Shown: piece after piece, positions 52,381 to 61,649 of the stretch
How positions within the stretch are numbered: the stretch's first letter is position 1
How the letters are laid out: each line of letters begins with the position of its first letter
Source: Arenimonas terrae
GTDB taxonomy: Bacteria; Pseudomonadota; Gammaproteobacteria; Xanthomonadales; Xanthomonadaceae
Assembly (NCBI RefSeq): GCF_006265115.1
Contig: NZ_SMDR01000004.1
Coordinates: forward strand, 1-64,000
Direction: 5' to 3'
DNA: 64,000 nucleotides
Translations under genes and position numbers: made by a program
Notes under the pieces: generated by a model
The model's database searches: none
Told to the model about the DNA's origin: nothing
Seen by the model: the letters and a program-made list of their open reading frames with translations, nothing else

Positions 52381-53265
52381 TCAGTACACCGGCGGTTCGC
52401 CCGGCGGCCGCGTCTTGAAGCGGCGGTGCGCCCACAGGTACTGCTCCGGGCATTCGCGCACCACGGTTTCCAGTTCGGCCATGTAGCGCGCCGCGTCCTG
52501 CACGGGATCGCCGCTGGGCCAGCCCGTCCAGGTCGGCTCGATGCGGAGCCGGTAGCGGCCATCGGCCCCGCGCCGGTACCAGAACGGCAGCAGCACCGCG
52601 CCGGCGCGCCGCACCAGGTCGGGCGTGGCGGTGAGCGTCGCGGCGGGCACGCCGAAGAAGGGCACGAAGGCGTTCTGGTAGGTGAAGTTCTGGTCGGCCG
52701 AATACACCACCGGCTGGCCGTCCATCAGGTTTCGCAGCAGTGCGCGCACGTCCTTCTTGCCGATGGTCGGGCCGTAGACCGCGGCGCGCGCGCGGTCGAA
52801 CCAGGCTTCCAGGCAGGCGTTGTTGTGCCGGCGCACCACCACGCGCACCTCGCGGCCCAGCGCCTGCGACAGCAGCCGCACGGCCAGCTCGGTGTGGGTG
52901 AAGTGGCCGCACATCAGCAGCACGCCCTGGCCGCGCGCCAGCGCCGCGCGCAGGTGCTCCAGGCCTTCGACGTCCGCCAGCCCGGCCAGCACCCGCGGTG
53001 GCGCGAACCAGGCGCGCACCAGCTCGAGCGCGCCCACCACGGTGTTGACGACGCTGGCCCGGGCCAGGCTTCGCTGCGCCGCCGGATGGAGCGCCGGAAA
53101 ACACAGCGCGACATTGATGCCGGCGATGCGCCGCCGCGACGCCAGCAGCGGCCAGCACAGCCAGGCCAGGCCGCGGCCGAGGGCGAGCAGCGCCGGCTGC
53201 GGCAACCGCGCCAGCACGCGTGCGAGCAGGTCGAGCGGGGCCAGGAAAAAACAGCGCGCCGCCAT
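52381..53265 (-). CDS. Lipid A acyltransferase, LpxL/HtrB family (copy 2)
   Basis: 294-residue second acyltransferase. It has INVALCFPALHPAAQRSL, the catalytic H-X4-E in CGHFTHTELAVRLL, VVRRHNNACLEAWFDRARA and PVVYSADQNFTYQNAFVPFF. Together with copy 1 it suggests a lipid A with two secondary acyl chains. Which copy is LpxL-like and which LpxM-like cannot be decided here. It lies 1 nt from the ligase-like gene in the same direction. Confidence 0.9.
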   Translation of the reverse strand: MAARCFFLAPLDLLARVLARLPQPALLALGRGLAWLCWPLLASRRRIAGINVALCFPALHPAAQRSLARASVVNTVVGALELVRAWFAPPRVLAGLADVEGLEHLRAALARGQGVLLMCGHFTHTELAVRLLSQALGREVRVVVRRHNNACLEAWFDRARAAVYGPTIGKKDVRALLRNLMDGQPVVYSADQNFTYQNAFVPFFGVPAATLTATPDLVRRAGAVLLPFWYRRGADGRYRLRIEPTWTGWPSGDPVQDAARYMAELETVVRECPEQYLWAHRRFKTRPPGEPPVY

Positions 53266-53266
53266 T

Positions 53267-54589
53267 TCAGTCGCGGCGCGGCGCCGGCGCGGTGCCGGCC
53301 TTGCCGCTGGCCAGCAGGCTGCCGGCGTAGAGCGCCGCCAGCAGCAGGGTCAGTCCGCCCCAGAAGGTCGAATAGAAGGCCAGGTGGGTGTTGAGCGGGA
53401 ACACCGTGACCGCCAGCGCCAGCATCGCCGGCCGCGCCCGGTCGCGTGCTTCCACCGACGCGAAACGCCAGGCACGCCAGGCCATCGCCACGCCGGAGAG
53501 CCAGAACAGCAGGCCGATCACGCCGGTTTCGCTCAGCACCTCGAGCACGATCTGGTGCGCGTGGTAGGCCGCGCCCTTGCCCCACTCCGCCTCGACCGCC
53601 GGATTGGGGTCGCAGGCGGGGAAGGCCTTGCGGAAACCGCGCACGCCGATGCCGTTGATCGGGTGCTTCTCGATCATGCACCAGGCCGCCGACCAGATCC
53701 GCGTGCGCCCGGACAGCGCGACGTCCACGCCCTCGGCGTCGGCGCTCATGGCCTGGGTGGTGCGCTCGAGGCGCTCGCGCACCTGCGGCGAGCCCAGGCC
53801 CAGCGCGACCAGGGCCACGGACCCGAACACCAGGGTCAGGCCCATGCGCTTCCAGCCCAGCAGCCGCCAGCCGCTGAACACCAGCACCAGCGCATAGGTG
53901 AGCCAGGCGGCGCGGGCACCGGCCAGCAGGATGACGACACCCACCAGGGCCGCGGCGATGTACCAGCCGAACTTCCCGAAGCGCACCGCGGCACCGTGCA
54001 GCACGAAGGGCGAAAGGCTGGCCAGCACCAGGCCCAGCTTGAGGTTGCAGGGCCCGAAGACGCCGCTCAGCCGGTCCAGGGCCGCGAGGTCGCTGGCCGA
54101 GCACATGCCCTTGTCGCTGAAGAGCCGGGTGAGCGCGTCGAGCGCGGCGTACATCGGACTGGTGCCGGTCAGCGCCTGCACGATCGCGCCCAGGGTCCAC
54201 ACCGCGGCGATCACGCCGAGGCCGCCGAAGGTGATGCGGCGGCCGCGCTCGCCCGCCACCGCGATCGCCACCAGCCAAAGGAAGGGCAGGTAGCGCAGGT
54301 CGAGCAGCGATTCGCGCAGGGCCCGCGCCGGGTTGATCGCGTCCGGCGACGAAAGCAGCTCCGGCAGCCAGTAGCTGAAGAAGAGCACCGTCGTCAGCGC
54401 CCAGGCCTCGTGGCTGAGCAGGGCGATGCCGCCGCGGAAGCGGCTCAGCGCCAGCGCACCCAGGGCCAGGATCGCGCCCAGCGACAGCACGGTTTCGGCC
54501 GGGCCGGGCAGCGGCCACAGCGCCACGAACGCCAGCACCCACCAGGGTGCCCAGCGCAGGCTGACGTCAGTCGGCGGCGAGGCGTTCAT
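53267..54589 (-). CDS. O-antigen ligase/polymerase-like membrane protein
   Basis: 440-residue membrane protein with about eleven helices of the Wzy/WaaL (O-antigen ligase) family. The conserved large periplasmic region carries AGARAAWLTYALVLVFSG, SGRTRIWSAAWCMIEKHPING, GVRGFRKAFP and YHAHQIVLEVLSETGVIGLL, with the His and Arg pattern of WaaL. ATG at 54589 was preferred over the longer frame because hydrophobic segments begin just after it. It overlaps the glycosyltransferase stop by 23 nt. Ligase versus polymerase is not decided by sequence. Confidence 0.85.
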   Translation of the reverse strand: MNASPPTDVSLRWAPWWVLAFVALWPLPGPAETVLSLGAILALGALALSRFRGGIALLSHEAWALTTVLFFSYWLPELLSSPDAINPARALRESLLDLRYLPFLWLVAIAVAGERGRRITFGGLGVIAAVWTLGAIVQALTGTSPMYAALDALTRLFSDKGMCSASDLAALDRLSGVFGPCNLKLGLVLASLSPFVLHGAAVRFGKFGWYIAAALVGVVILLAGARAAWLTYALVLVFSGWRLLGWKRMGLTLVFGSVALVALGLGSPQVRERLERTTQAMSADAEGVDVALSGRTRIWSAAWCMIEKHPINGIGVRGFRKAFPACDPNPAVEAEWGKGAAYHAHQIVLEVLSETGVIGLLFWLSGVAMAWRAWRFASVEARDRARPAMLALAVTVFPLNTHLAFYSTFWGGLTLLLAALYAGSLLASGKAGTAPAPRRD

Positions 54590-55691
54590 AAAGTTCCAGG
54601 GTGGCGGACTGCATGGCCGCCAGGGTGTGGGGGATGGTAACCGGCATCGGCGGCGGCGCGGCAAGCAGGGCGTGCGCGGCGCCGGTCAGCGCCTCCAGGT
54701 CGCCCAGCGGCACCGCGCCGACCGGATACAGGCTGCGCAGCAGTTCGCCGACACCGCCGTGGTCCCAGCCCAGCACGGGACGGCCGACCGACAGCGCCTC
54801 GAGCACGGTGCGGCCGAAGGCTTCGGGCTTGTTCGACAGCTGCAGCACCAGGTCGGCGACCGCATACGCTTCGCGCACGTCGGCGCGCGGTGGGCTGATC
54901 GCGGTCACCGCGCGTACGCCCAGCGCACCGGCGAGCTGCTCGAGTTCGGCGACGTAGCGCTCGCGTCCCGGTTCGCGCGCGCCCAGCAGCCACAGGCGCG
55001 CGTCTTCGCCGGTGGCGCGCAGCGCCGCCAGCAGGCGCAGCGCGTCGGCATGGCCCTTGAGCCGGGTGCCGCGCCCGGGCAGCAGCAGCAGGCGGCCGCC
55101 CTGCAGTTCCGGAAGCTCGGCGGCGAAGTTCTCCTGCCAGGCCAGCGACGCGGGTACGCCGCGCGGGAACTCCGCGGGATCGATGCCGCGCGGCACCACC
55201 GTCAGCCGCGCCGGATCGGTGTCGGGCCAGTGCCGCAGCACGTACTCGCGCACCGTGTCCGACACGCAGATCACCCGTTCGCCGCGCCGCATGATGCCGC
55301 TGTAGCGACCGGGCGAATTCATGCCGTGCACCGTGGTGACGAAGTGCGGCCGCGGCGCCGGCAGGCCGCGCAGCGCCAACCAGCCCAGCCAGGCCGGCAG
55401 CCGCGAGCGTGCGTGCACGATGTCGGGGCGCAGTTCGGCCAGCTGCGCGCGCAGGCGGCGCATCGTCGCGAAGGCGCGCAGCGACTTGCGGCCGATGTCC
55501 AGCCGGATGTGCTCGCTGCCGCCGTCGGCCAGCGGCCGTTCGAGCCGGCCTCCGGCCGAGATCACGACCGAACGGTGCCCGGCGGCCACCAGGGCCGCGG
55601 CGATTTCCAGGGTGGAGCGCTCGACGCCGCCGCTATGCAGGGCCGGCAGCAGCTGGACGATGGTCAGGCGGCGCAAGGCCCGGCCCGCCAC
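54567..55691 (-). CDS. Glycosyltransferase family 4 (LPS core type)
   Basis: 374-residue GT-B glycosyltransferase. An N-terminal Rossmann fold (VQLLPALHSGGVERSTLEIA, HGMNSPGRYSG) and the C-terminal GT4 block KPEAFGRTVLEALSVGRPVLG with the E-X7-E motif are present, as is VPRGIDPAEFP. The start is GTG immediately after the stop of the zf-CHCC gene. With waaA, the two acyltransferases and the ligase-like gene it forms a lipooligosaccharide block. The sugar donor is unknown. Confidence 0.88.
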   Translation of the reverse strand: MAGRALRRLTIVQLLPALHSGGVERSTLEIAAALVAAGHRSVVISAGGRLERPLADGGSEHIRLDIGRKSLRAFATMRRLRAQLAELRPDIVHARSRLPAWLGWLALRGLPAPRPHFVTTVHGMNSPGRYSGIMRRGERVICVSDTVREYVLRHWPDTDPARLTVVPRGIDPAEFPRGVPASLAWQENFAAELPELQGGRLLLLPGRGTRLKGHADALRLLAALRATGEDARLWLLGAREPGRERYVAELEQLAGALGVRAVTAISPPRADVREAYAVADLVLQLSNKPEAFGRTVLEALSVGRPVLGWDHGGVGELLRSLYPVGAVPLGDLEALTGAAHALLAAPPPMPVTIPHTLAAMQSATLELYERLAAD

Positions 55692-55895
55692 TCAGTCCTT
55701 CAGGACGTAGACGGCACCGCAGTAGGGGCAGGTGGCGCTGCCGGAAGCCTCGACCGGGAGGTAGACGCGCGGGTGCGAGTTCCACAGCGCCATCGCCGGG
55801 GTCGGGCAGGACAGCGGCAGGTCGGCGCGGCGGACCTCGTAGCGGCGCTCGGCATTGGCGGGCGCGCGGCCGGTGGCGGTGTCGGTTCGCGACAT
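55692..55895 (-). CDS. zf-CHCC zinc-finger protein
   Basis: 67-residue small protein with the CHCC ligand order: Cys in LPLSCPTP, His in NSHPRVYLPVE, and the pair CPYCGAVYVL at the end. This domain is shared with the NDUFS6 subunit of complex I and with many stand-alone proteobacterial proteins of unknown role. ATG at 55895 fits the usual length. The next gene on the strand starts with no gap, so they are coupled. Confidence 0.88.
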   Translation of the reverse strand: MSRTDTATGRAPANAERRYEVRRADLPLSCPTPAMALWNSHPRVYLPVEASGSATCPYCGAVYVLKD

Positions 55896-55987
55896 GGCGG
55901 CAATTCCTCGGGAGACGGCGGGCATTTTACACCCGCCGGCGCCCGGAAGGCGGGGCCCGGCGCCGCGGCGCCGGGCCTCCGGCCGGA

Positions 55988-56563
55988 TTACGGCTTGGCC
56001 AGGCGCGATTCGACCGTGATCTCGATGGTCACTTCGTCGCTGACCGCCGGCGCGTAGCCGCCGACGCCGAAGTCGCTGCGCTTGATGACGGTACGGGCGT
56101 CGAAGCCGGCGGCCGGGGTCTTGGCCATCGGGTGCTCGCCGATCTTGTTGATGGTCACGTCCAGCACAACTGGACGGGTGACGCCGTGGATGGTGAGGTC
56201 GCCGGCGACCTTGAGCTGACCTTCGCCGGCCGCGGTGACGGCGGTGCTGGTGAAGGTGGCGGTGGGGAATTTCTCCGCGTCGAAGAAGTCGGCGTTGAGC
56301 AGGTGCGCGTCGAGCTTCTCGACGCCAGTGCTCAGGCTGGCCATCGGGATGGTCACCTTCACCGAGGACTGGGTCGGGTCCTGGGCGTCGAACAGGAACT
56401 CGCTCTCGACCGTGTCGAAGCGGCCGGTGATGTTGGAGAAGCCGAAGTGGCTGTAGGTGAACTCGACCTGGGTATGGGTCGGGTCGATGGTGTAGCGGTC
56501 GGCGGCCTGGGCACCGAAGGCGGCGACGGCGAGCAGGCTGGCAAGGACGAGGCGCTTGAACAT
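55988..56563 (-). CDS. YceI-family periplasmic protein
   Basis: 191-residue exported lipocalin-like protein of the YceI family, which binds polyisoprenoid-type lipids in characterised members. Signal peptide LVLASLLAVAAFGAQA, then RYTIDPTHTQVEFTYSHFG, SNITGRFDTVESEFLFDA, VEKLDAHLLNADFFDAEKFP and VAGDLTIHGVTRPVVLDV. Length is normal. Starts at ATG 56563, divergent from the following secreted protein; the 273-nt gap between them holds no recognised element. Confidence 0.93.
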   Translation of the reverse strand: MFKRLVLASLLAVAAFGAQAADRYTIDPTHTQVEFTYSHFGFSNITGRFDTVESEFLFDAQDPTQSSVKVTIPMASLSTGVEKLDAHLLNADFFDAEKFPTATFTSTAVTAAGEGQLKVAGDLTIHGVTRPVVLDVTINKIGEHPMAKTPAAGFDARTVIKRSDFGVGGYAPAVSDEVTIEITVESRLAKP

Positions 56564-56836
56564 GGGGCGGACTCCGGAAAGGGATCTGGCGTGGGGCTTG
56601 GATCGAGGCAGGTTGTCCGGGGGCCCGTTCATCGAACGGCTCCCGTGCGCGTCCACCGGACCAAAGACGGACCCCAGTGTAGGCAGCAGGCCTGCCGCGG
56701 ACAGCCCAACCGGCAAAACGTATCGTTGCAGCGACCGGATCGGGCGCCTGCCTGCGTGAATTCCCTGCGAACGCGCCGCCACCCGCGCGCGTCCCGGTCC
56801 GCCACCCGGCGCACCGGCCCCGAAACGGAGCCTTGC

Positions 56837-57586
56837 ATGAACCGTTCGTCCCTGTTCGTCGCCCTGCTCGCCGCCGGCGCGGCGGCCGCCACCCCCGCCC
56901 TCGCCGCCAAGCCCGATCCCGTGCTAGCGCCCGCCGCCGTCACCACCGAGGAGGTCGGCGACGCCGGCAGCTTCGGCAAGAACGTGAAGTGGCTGGGCCT
57001 GGCCTCCGGTTTCGTGCAGCTGCTCGACACCTGCACGCCGGCCCCGGGCGATCCGGCGCCCGAGAACTGCATCGAGGTCAACCCGGCCCCCGCCGTCACG
57101 ACCTTCAACCTCAGCAACCTCGACAGCGTCACCCTGCCGGGCCGCAGCACCGACACCCTGATCTGCCACTGGCAGACCCCGATCGTCAGCTACAGCGCCG
57201 CCAACACCACCGGCGCCAGCGCCAGCTTCCAGTTCCGCGTGACCCCGGTCTACCGCATCCAGAGCGAAGTGCTGAACGATCCCGCCCTGATCGACCCGAC
57301 CACCGGCCTGCCCTTCGGCGGCGTGCTGGAGCTGGCGCTGACCTCGATCAACCTGTCCTCGCAGATTCAGCCGGGCGACTTCGAGTTCGAGACCATCACC
57401 GGCACCCGCATGTGCATCGGCGGCCTGGTCAGCAAGGAAAGCCTGGTCGGCACCTACGGCCTGACCGAGGCGCAGGCCAACCGCTTCTTCCGCCGCCCGA
57501 TCACCATCAGCCTGGGCATCCGCGGCCAGTCGCGCCTGGTCGACGGCGCCAGCATCAACATCGGCACGCGCTTCGTCGGCGACTGA
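56837..57586 (+). CDS. Exported hypothetical protein
   Basis: 249-residue exported protein that I do not recognise. Signal peptide RSSLFVALLAAGAAAATPALA. The mature part is beta-rich, with GKNVKWLGLASGFVQLLDTC, LPGRSTDTLICHWQTPIVSY, a TGASASFQFRVTPVYRI segment and ITISLGIRGQSRLVDGASIN; four cysteines could form two disulfides. ACGGAG lies 6 nt before the ATG. A 16-bp perfect GC hairpin follows right after the stop. Confidence 0.75.
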   Translation: MNRSSLFVALLAAGAAAATPALAAKPDPVLAPAAVTTEEVGDAGSFGKNVKWLGLASGFVQLLDTCTPAPGDPAPENCIEVNPAPAVTTFNLSNLDSVTLPGRSTDTLICHWQTPIVSYSAANTTGASASFQFRVTPVYRIQSEVLNDPALIDPTTGLPFGGVLELALTSINLSSQIQPGDFEFETITGTRMCIGGLVSKESLVGTYGLTEAQANRFFRRPITISLGIRGQSRLVDGASINIGTRFVGD

Positions 57587-57590
57587 TCCG

Positions 57591-57626
57591 CCGCGGCGGC
57601 ACCGCGATCTCGCGGTGCCGCCGCGG
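57591..57626 (+). terminator. Long GC hairpin after secreted protein
   Basis: A perfect 16-bp stem (57591-57606 with 57611-57626, loop ATCT) starts 5 nt after the stop codon. It lacks a T-run, so it may be a transcript-end stabiliser rather than a classic terminator. Confidence 0.5.
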
Positions 57627-57646
57627 TTCCGGCTACCCTGCGCGGG

Positions 57647-58597
57647 ATGGCCGATCCTTCTTCCTGCTGGTTCCTGCACGACGGCGCCGCCGGCCACCGC
57701 CAGCAGGCCGGCGCGCTGGCGCATGCGCTCGCCCCGGAGCCGGTCGAATTCCTGCTGCAGGCCCGTGCTCCCTGGTCCTGGCTGGCGCCCCGCCGCCTGC
57801 CGGGCGACCAGGCGGCCTTCGGCCCTGCGTTCGCCGCCGCGCTGGCCTCGCCGCCTGCCCTGGCCATCGGCTGCGGGCGCCGCGCCGCGCTGTCGACGCG
57901 CCTGCTGCGCGAACGCGGCAGCCGGGTGGTGCAGGTGCTGCATCCGCGCCTGGATCCCGCATATTGGGATCTCGTGGTCGCGCCCGAACACGATGGCCTG
58001 ACCGGCGCCAACATCATCACGCTCTGCGGCAGCCTGCATCCGGTCGATGCCGGATGGCTCGCCGCCGCACGCGCGCAGTTCGCGCACTTCGCCGCCCTGC
58101 CCTCGCCGCGCACCGTCGTGCTGCTGGGTGGCCGCACGCCCGCGGTGCGCTTCGATCGCGGCGCCTTCGAAGTGATGGCGGCGAAACTCGAACATTGGCT
58201 GGCGACCGAAGGCGGCAGCCTGATCGTGCTCGGCTCGCGGCGCACGCCGCCGCTGATCGCGACGCTGGCGCGCAGCTACTGGGCCGACACGCCCGGCCAG
58301 CGCTGGTTCGATCCCTCGGACGGCGACAACCCTTATGCCGGCGCGCTGGCCTGGGCCGACCGCTTCGTGGTCTCGCCCGATTCGGTGAACATGGTCTCGG
58401 AAGCCTGCGCCACCGGGGCGCCGGTGTACGTCGCCGAACCGGGCCGTGCCACCGGGCGCGTACGCGCCTATCTGGACGAGCTGCTTCGGCGGGGCCGCAT
58501 CCGCGCCCAGGGCCGGCACCCGGATGCTTTCGACGCCGAACCGCTGCGGGAAACCGCCCGCGTCGCGGCGCAGGTGCGGGAGCGGCTCGGGCTCTAG
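57647..58597 (+). CDS. ELM1 family protein (DUF1022)
   Basis: 316-residue protein of the mitochondrial fission ELM1 / DUF1022 family, which has a GT-B-like fold. Visible blocks are FLHDGAAGHRQQAGALAHAL near the start, AIGCGRRAALSTRLLRERG, VVAPEHDGLTGANII, RTVVLLGGRTPAVRF, LIVLGSRRTPPLIATLA and the C-terminal RFVVSPDSVNMVSEACATGA, where a glycosyltransferase would bind the nucleotide sugar. Bacterial function is not established; a sugar-transfer role is inferred only from fold. TACCCT lies 7 nt before the ATG. Confidence 0.85.
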   Translation: MADPSSCWFLHDGAAGHRQQAGALAHALAPEPVEFLLQARAPWSWLAPRRLPGDQAAFGPAFAAALASPPALAIGCGRRAALSTRLLRERGSRVVQVLHPRLDPAYWDLVVAPEHDGLTGANIITLCGSLHPVDAGWLAAARAQFAHFAALPSPRTVVLLGGRTPAVRFDRGAFEVMAAKLEHWLATEGGSLIVLGSRRTPPLIATLARSYWADTPGQRWFDPSDGDNPYAGALAWADRFVVSPDSVNMVSEACATGAPVYVAEPGRATGRVRAYLDELLRRGRIRAQGRHPDAFDAEPLRETARVAAQVRERLGL

Positions 58598-58661
58598 CGA
58601 CGGATCATCACCGACGGATGCCGCGCCGCTCCGAACGGGCGCGGATGGCGTGGCGGGGCGA

Positions 58662-61484
58662 TCACGCGCCCGGATGTGCCGCGCCGGTGTCCACCTCGAA
58701 CGCCAGGTCCGCCTCCGCGCAAGCGTTGCGCACGACCGCCCGTGCGGCGTCGAGCGCCGGATCCGGCGGCACCAGCCGCGGCCGCTGGTCGAGCGTGCAG
58801 TCCAGGCCCAGGCCAAGCATCAGTGCATGCGCCTGCAGCAGCGCATCCACGCTGGCGCGCGCCAGCACGCCGGCCTGCGCCAGCGCCTGCAGCAGACCCG
58901 GCGTGTCGCGCGGCCCGACCAGCGCCGGCGCGCGGCCGGCGTGCTCGAGCACCAGGGCCTGCAGCAGGAACTCCAGGTCCACCAGGCCGCCCTCACCCTG
59001 CTTGAGGTCGAAACGCACGGCGCTGCTGCGGTCGAGTTCGCCGCGCATGCGCCGGCGCATCGCCCGCACGTCCTCGCGCAGCGCGTCATGCGGCCGCGCG
59101 GCGGTCAGGGTCCGGCTGCGAATGGCTTCGAAGGCATCGCCCACCGCGGCCGCGCCGGCGATCGGCCGCGCGCGCACCAGGGCCTGGCGTTCCCAGGTCC
59201 AGGCGCGCTGCTGCTGGTAGTCGGCGAAACTTTCCAGGCTCGACACCAGCATGCCCTTGGCGCCGTCGGGCCGCAGGCGCACGTCGATCTCGTAGAGCTT
59301 GCCGGCGCCGGTGACCGAACCCAGCAGGCTGACCAGGCGCTGCGCGAGGCGCGCGAAATAGCGGCCGGCGTCCAGCGGCCTCGCGCCATCGGAACCAGCG
59401 TCGGGCGCCGCGTCATGCAGGAAGACCAGGTCGAGGTCGGAGCCGAATCCCAGCTCGTGTCCCCCCAGGCTGCCGTAGCCGAGCACCGCCAGGCCGGCGC
59501 CGGGCACGCGGCCGTGCGCGGCGGCGAGGTCGGCCTCGGCCAGCGCCAGCGTCGCCGCCAGCAGCGATTGCGCCAGCGCGGCCAGCCGGCGCGCGGCGTC
59601 CACCGCCGGCAGACGCTGGCCCAGGGTCGCCAGCGCGATGCGGAAGCCGATCGCCTGGCGCAGTTCGTTGAGCGCGTTGAGCGCCGCTTCGGTGTCGCCC
59701 GGCGGCAGCGGCGCCAGCGCCTCGGCGACCAGCGCCTCGAAGTCCGCTTCTTCCGGCACCGGGCCGGCCGCGCGCGAATCCAGCAGTTCGTCCAGCAGCA
59801 GCGGATGCGCGGCCAGGCGGTCTGACAGCAGCGCGCTGCGCGCGGTCACGTCGGCCAGGCGCGCCAGCGCCGCCGGCTGTTCTTCCAGCAGGGCGAGGTA
59901 GCTGGTGCGGCGCGTGATCGCCTGCAGCAGGGCCAGCCCGCGCGGCAGGGACGCGTCGGGCGCCTCGCTGCGCGCGGCGGCTTCCAGCAGCTGCGGCAGC
60001 ACGTTGTCCAGGCGCTGGCGGCCGCGGCCCGACAGGGCCCGCACCGCCGGCGTGCGGGCGAAGTCGCGCAGCGCGGCGTCCTGGGCGACCGCATCGCTGA
60101 AGCCGGCATCGGTGAGCACCGCCGCATCGCCGCCATCGGGAAGCGCGCGCCAGTACTGTTCGATCGCGCCGGCGTGGGCGCGACGGCGGCGGCGCGCCTC
60201 GAGCAGGCCGGAGAACTCCTCGGCCACCACCGCGCGATGCCCGTCCAGCTCCGCCAGCATCGCCGCCTCGTCCGGGAACGCCAGCGCGCGGGCGATGCGC
60301 GCGCGCGCCAGCGCATCGTCCGGCAACGTGTGCACCTGCTGGTCGCCCAGCATCTGCACGCGGTTCTCGAGCCGGCGCAGGAAACGGTAGGCCGCGGCCA
60401 GGCGCTGCGCCGTGGCCGTCGCGATGTGTCCGGCCGCCGACAGCGCGGACAGCGCCGGCAGCAGCGAGCGGTGCCGCAGCGCCGGCTCGCGCCCCGCGCG
60501 GATCAGCTGCAGGGCCTGCACCAGGAACTCCACCTCGCGGATGCCGCCAGGCCCGAGCTTGAGGTCCTCCGCCAGCTCGCGGCGCTGCACTTCGGCGGCG
60601 ATCAGCGCCTTCATCTCGCGCAGGCCGTCGAGCGCGCTGTAGTCGAGATAACGCCGGTAGACGAAGGGCCGCAGCGTTTCCAGCAACCGCTCGCCGGCCG
60701 CAAGATCGCCGGCCACCGGCCGCGCCTTGATCCAGGCGTAGCGCTCCCAGTCGCGGCCTTCGCGCTGGTAGTACTGCTCCATCGCGCCGAAGCTCAGCGC
60801 CAGCCGGCCGCTGGCGCCGAACGGGCGCAGGCGCAGGTCGACGCGGTGGCTGAAGCCGTCCGCCGTGACGTCGCCCAGCAGCTGCGCCAGGCGCTGGCCC
60901 AGCCGCGTGAACCAGGCCTCGGCGTCCAGCGGGCGTGCGCCGTCGCTTTCGCCGTGTTCGGGGAAGGCGTAGACCAGGTCCACGTCGGAGCTGAAGTTGA
61001 GTTCGCCGCCGCCGAGCTTGCCCAGCCCGAACACCACCAGCGACTGCACGTCGCCGGCGGCGCTGCGCACCCAGCCGTGCCGGCCGGCGAGTGACGCCGA
61101 CAGCGCGTCGACGCCGGCCTGCAGCGCCTGGTCGGCGATGCGGCTGCTGCCGGCGAGCGTGGCGTCGACGTCGTCGAGCCCGCGCAGGTCGCGCCAGACC
61201 AGCCGCGTCGACTCGCCCGCGCGCCAGCGCCGCAGCTGCGCCGGCCAGTCGGCTTCGCGGTCGGCTTCCAGCCGCAGCAGCGCGGGCGCGCCGTCGAGCG
61301 TGTCCAGCAGCTCAGGCTGCCGGCCCAGCGTGTCGATGGCGAAATCGCTGCACAGCGCCAGCTGCGCCAGCGCCTCGCGACGCGGCGGATCGGCGAGCAC
61401 CGCCGGCGCACGTTCGGCCAGCCGCGCAAGCGAGCGCTCGACCAGGGACGTCAGGGCATGATCGATCGAAGTCGGCACGGGCAT
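58662..61484 (-). CDS. glnE: Glutamine synthetase adenylyltransferase/deadenylase GlnE
   Basis: 940-residue bifunctional enzyme that adenylylates and deadenylylates glutamine synthetase. The two nucleotidyltransferase domains are seen as FGLGKLGGGELNFSSDVDLV (N-terminal, deadenylylase, about residues 153-172) and GYGSLGGHELGFGSDLDLVF (C-terminal, adenylylase, about 670-690). Both have the Gly-Gly and Asp-x-Asp active site. Length matches the family (about 945). The mgtE terminator lies just upstream, so it has its own promoter. Confidence 0.96.
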   Translation of the reverse strand: MPVPTSIDHALTSLVERSLARLAERAPAVLADPPRREALAQLALCSDFAIDTLGRQPELLDTLDGAPALLRLEADREADWPAQLRRWRAGESTRLVWRDLRGLDDVDATLAGSSRIADQALQAGVDALSASLAGRHGWVRSAAGDVQSLVVFGLGKLGGGELNFSSDVDLVYAFPEHGESDGARPLDAEAWFTRLGQRLAQLLGDVTADGFSHRVDLRLRPFGASGRLALSFGAMEQYYQREGRDWERYAWIKARPVAGDLAAGERLLETLRPFVYRRYLDYSALDGLREMKALIAAEVQRRELAEDLKLGPGGIREVEFLVQALQLIRAGREPALRHRSLLPALSALSAAGHIATATAQRLAAAYRFLRRLENRVQMLGDQQVHTLPDDALARARIARALAFPDEAAMLAELDGHRAVVAEEFSGLLEARRRRRAHAGAIEQYWRALPDGGDAAVLTDAGFSDAVAQDAALRDFARTPAVRALSGRGRQRLDNVLPQLLEAAARSEAPDASLPRGLALLQAITRRTSYLALLEEQPAALARLADVTARSALLSDRLAAHPLLLDELLDSRAAGPVPEEADFEALVAEALAPLPPGDTEAALNALNELRQAIGFRIALATLGQRLPAVDAARRLAALAQSLLAATLALAEADLAAAHGRVPGAGLAVLGYGSLGGHELGFGSDLDLVFLHDAAPDAGSDGARPLDAGRYFARLAQRLVSLLGSVTGAGKLYEIDVRLRPDGAKGMLVSSLESFADYQQQRAWTWERQALVRARPIAGAAAVGDAFEAIRSRTLTAARPHDALREDVRAMRRRMRGELDRSSAVRFDLKQGEGGLVDLEFLLQALVLEHAGRAPALVGPRDTPGLLQALAQAGVLARASVDALLQAHALMLGLGLDCTLDQRPRLVPPDPALDAARAVVRNACAEADLAFEVDTGAAHPGA

Positions 61485-61513
61485 CGCCGGATTCTGTCAC
61501 GCGCGGCGGCCGC

Positions 61514-61556
61514 GCAAAAAAAGAAAGCCCGCAGCGCAAAGCAGCTGCGGGCTTTC
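61514..61556 (-). terminator. Rho-independent terminator of mgtE
   Basis: On the minus strand a 13-bp perfect stem (61556-61544 with 61535-61523, 8-nt loop) is followed by seven T. It ends the mgtE transcript before glnE. Confidence 0.93.
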
Positions 61557-61649
61557 AGCTCCCTCCCCCACGTCGGAAGCGCAGGCATCGTGGCCCGGGG
61601 CCAGAACGCTTGCACGTTGCACTGCAACATGTACCGCCGGGTACAGGAA

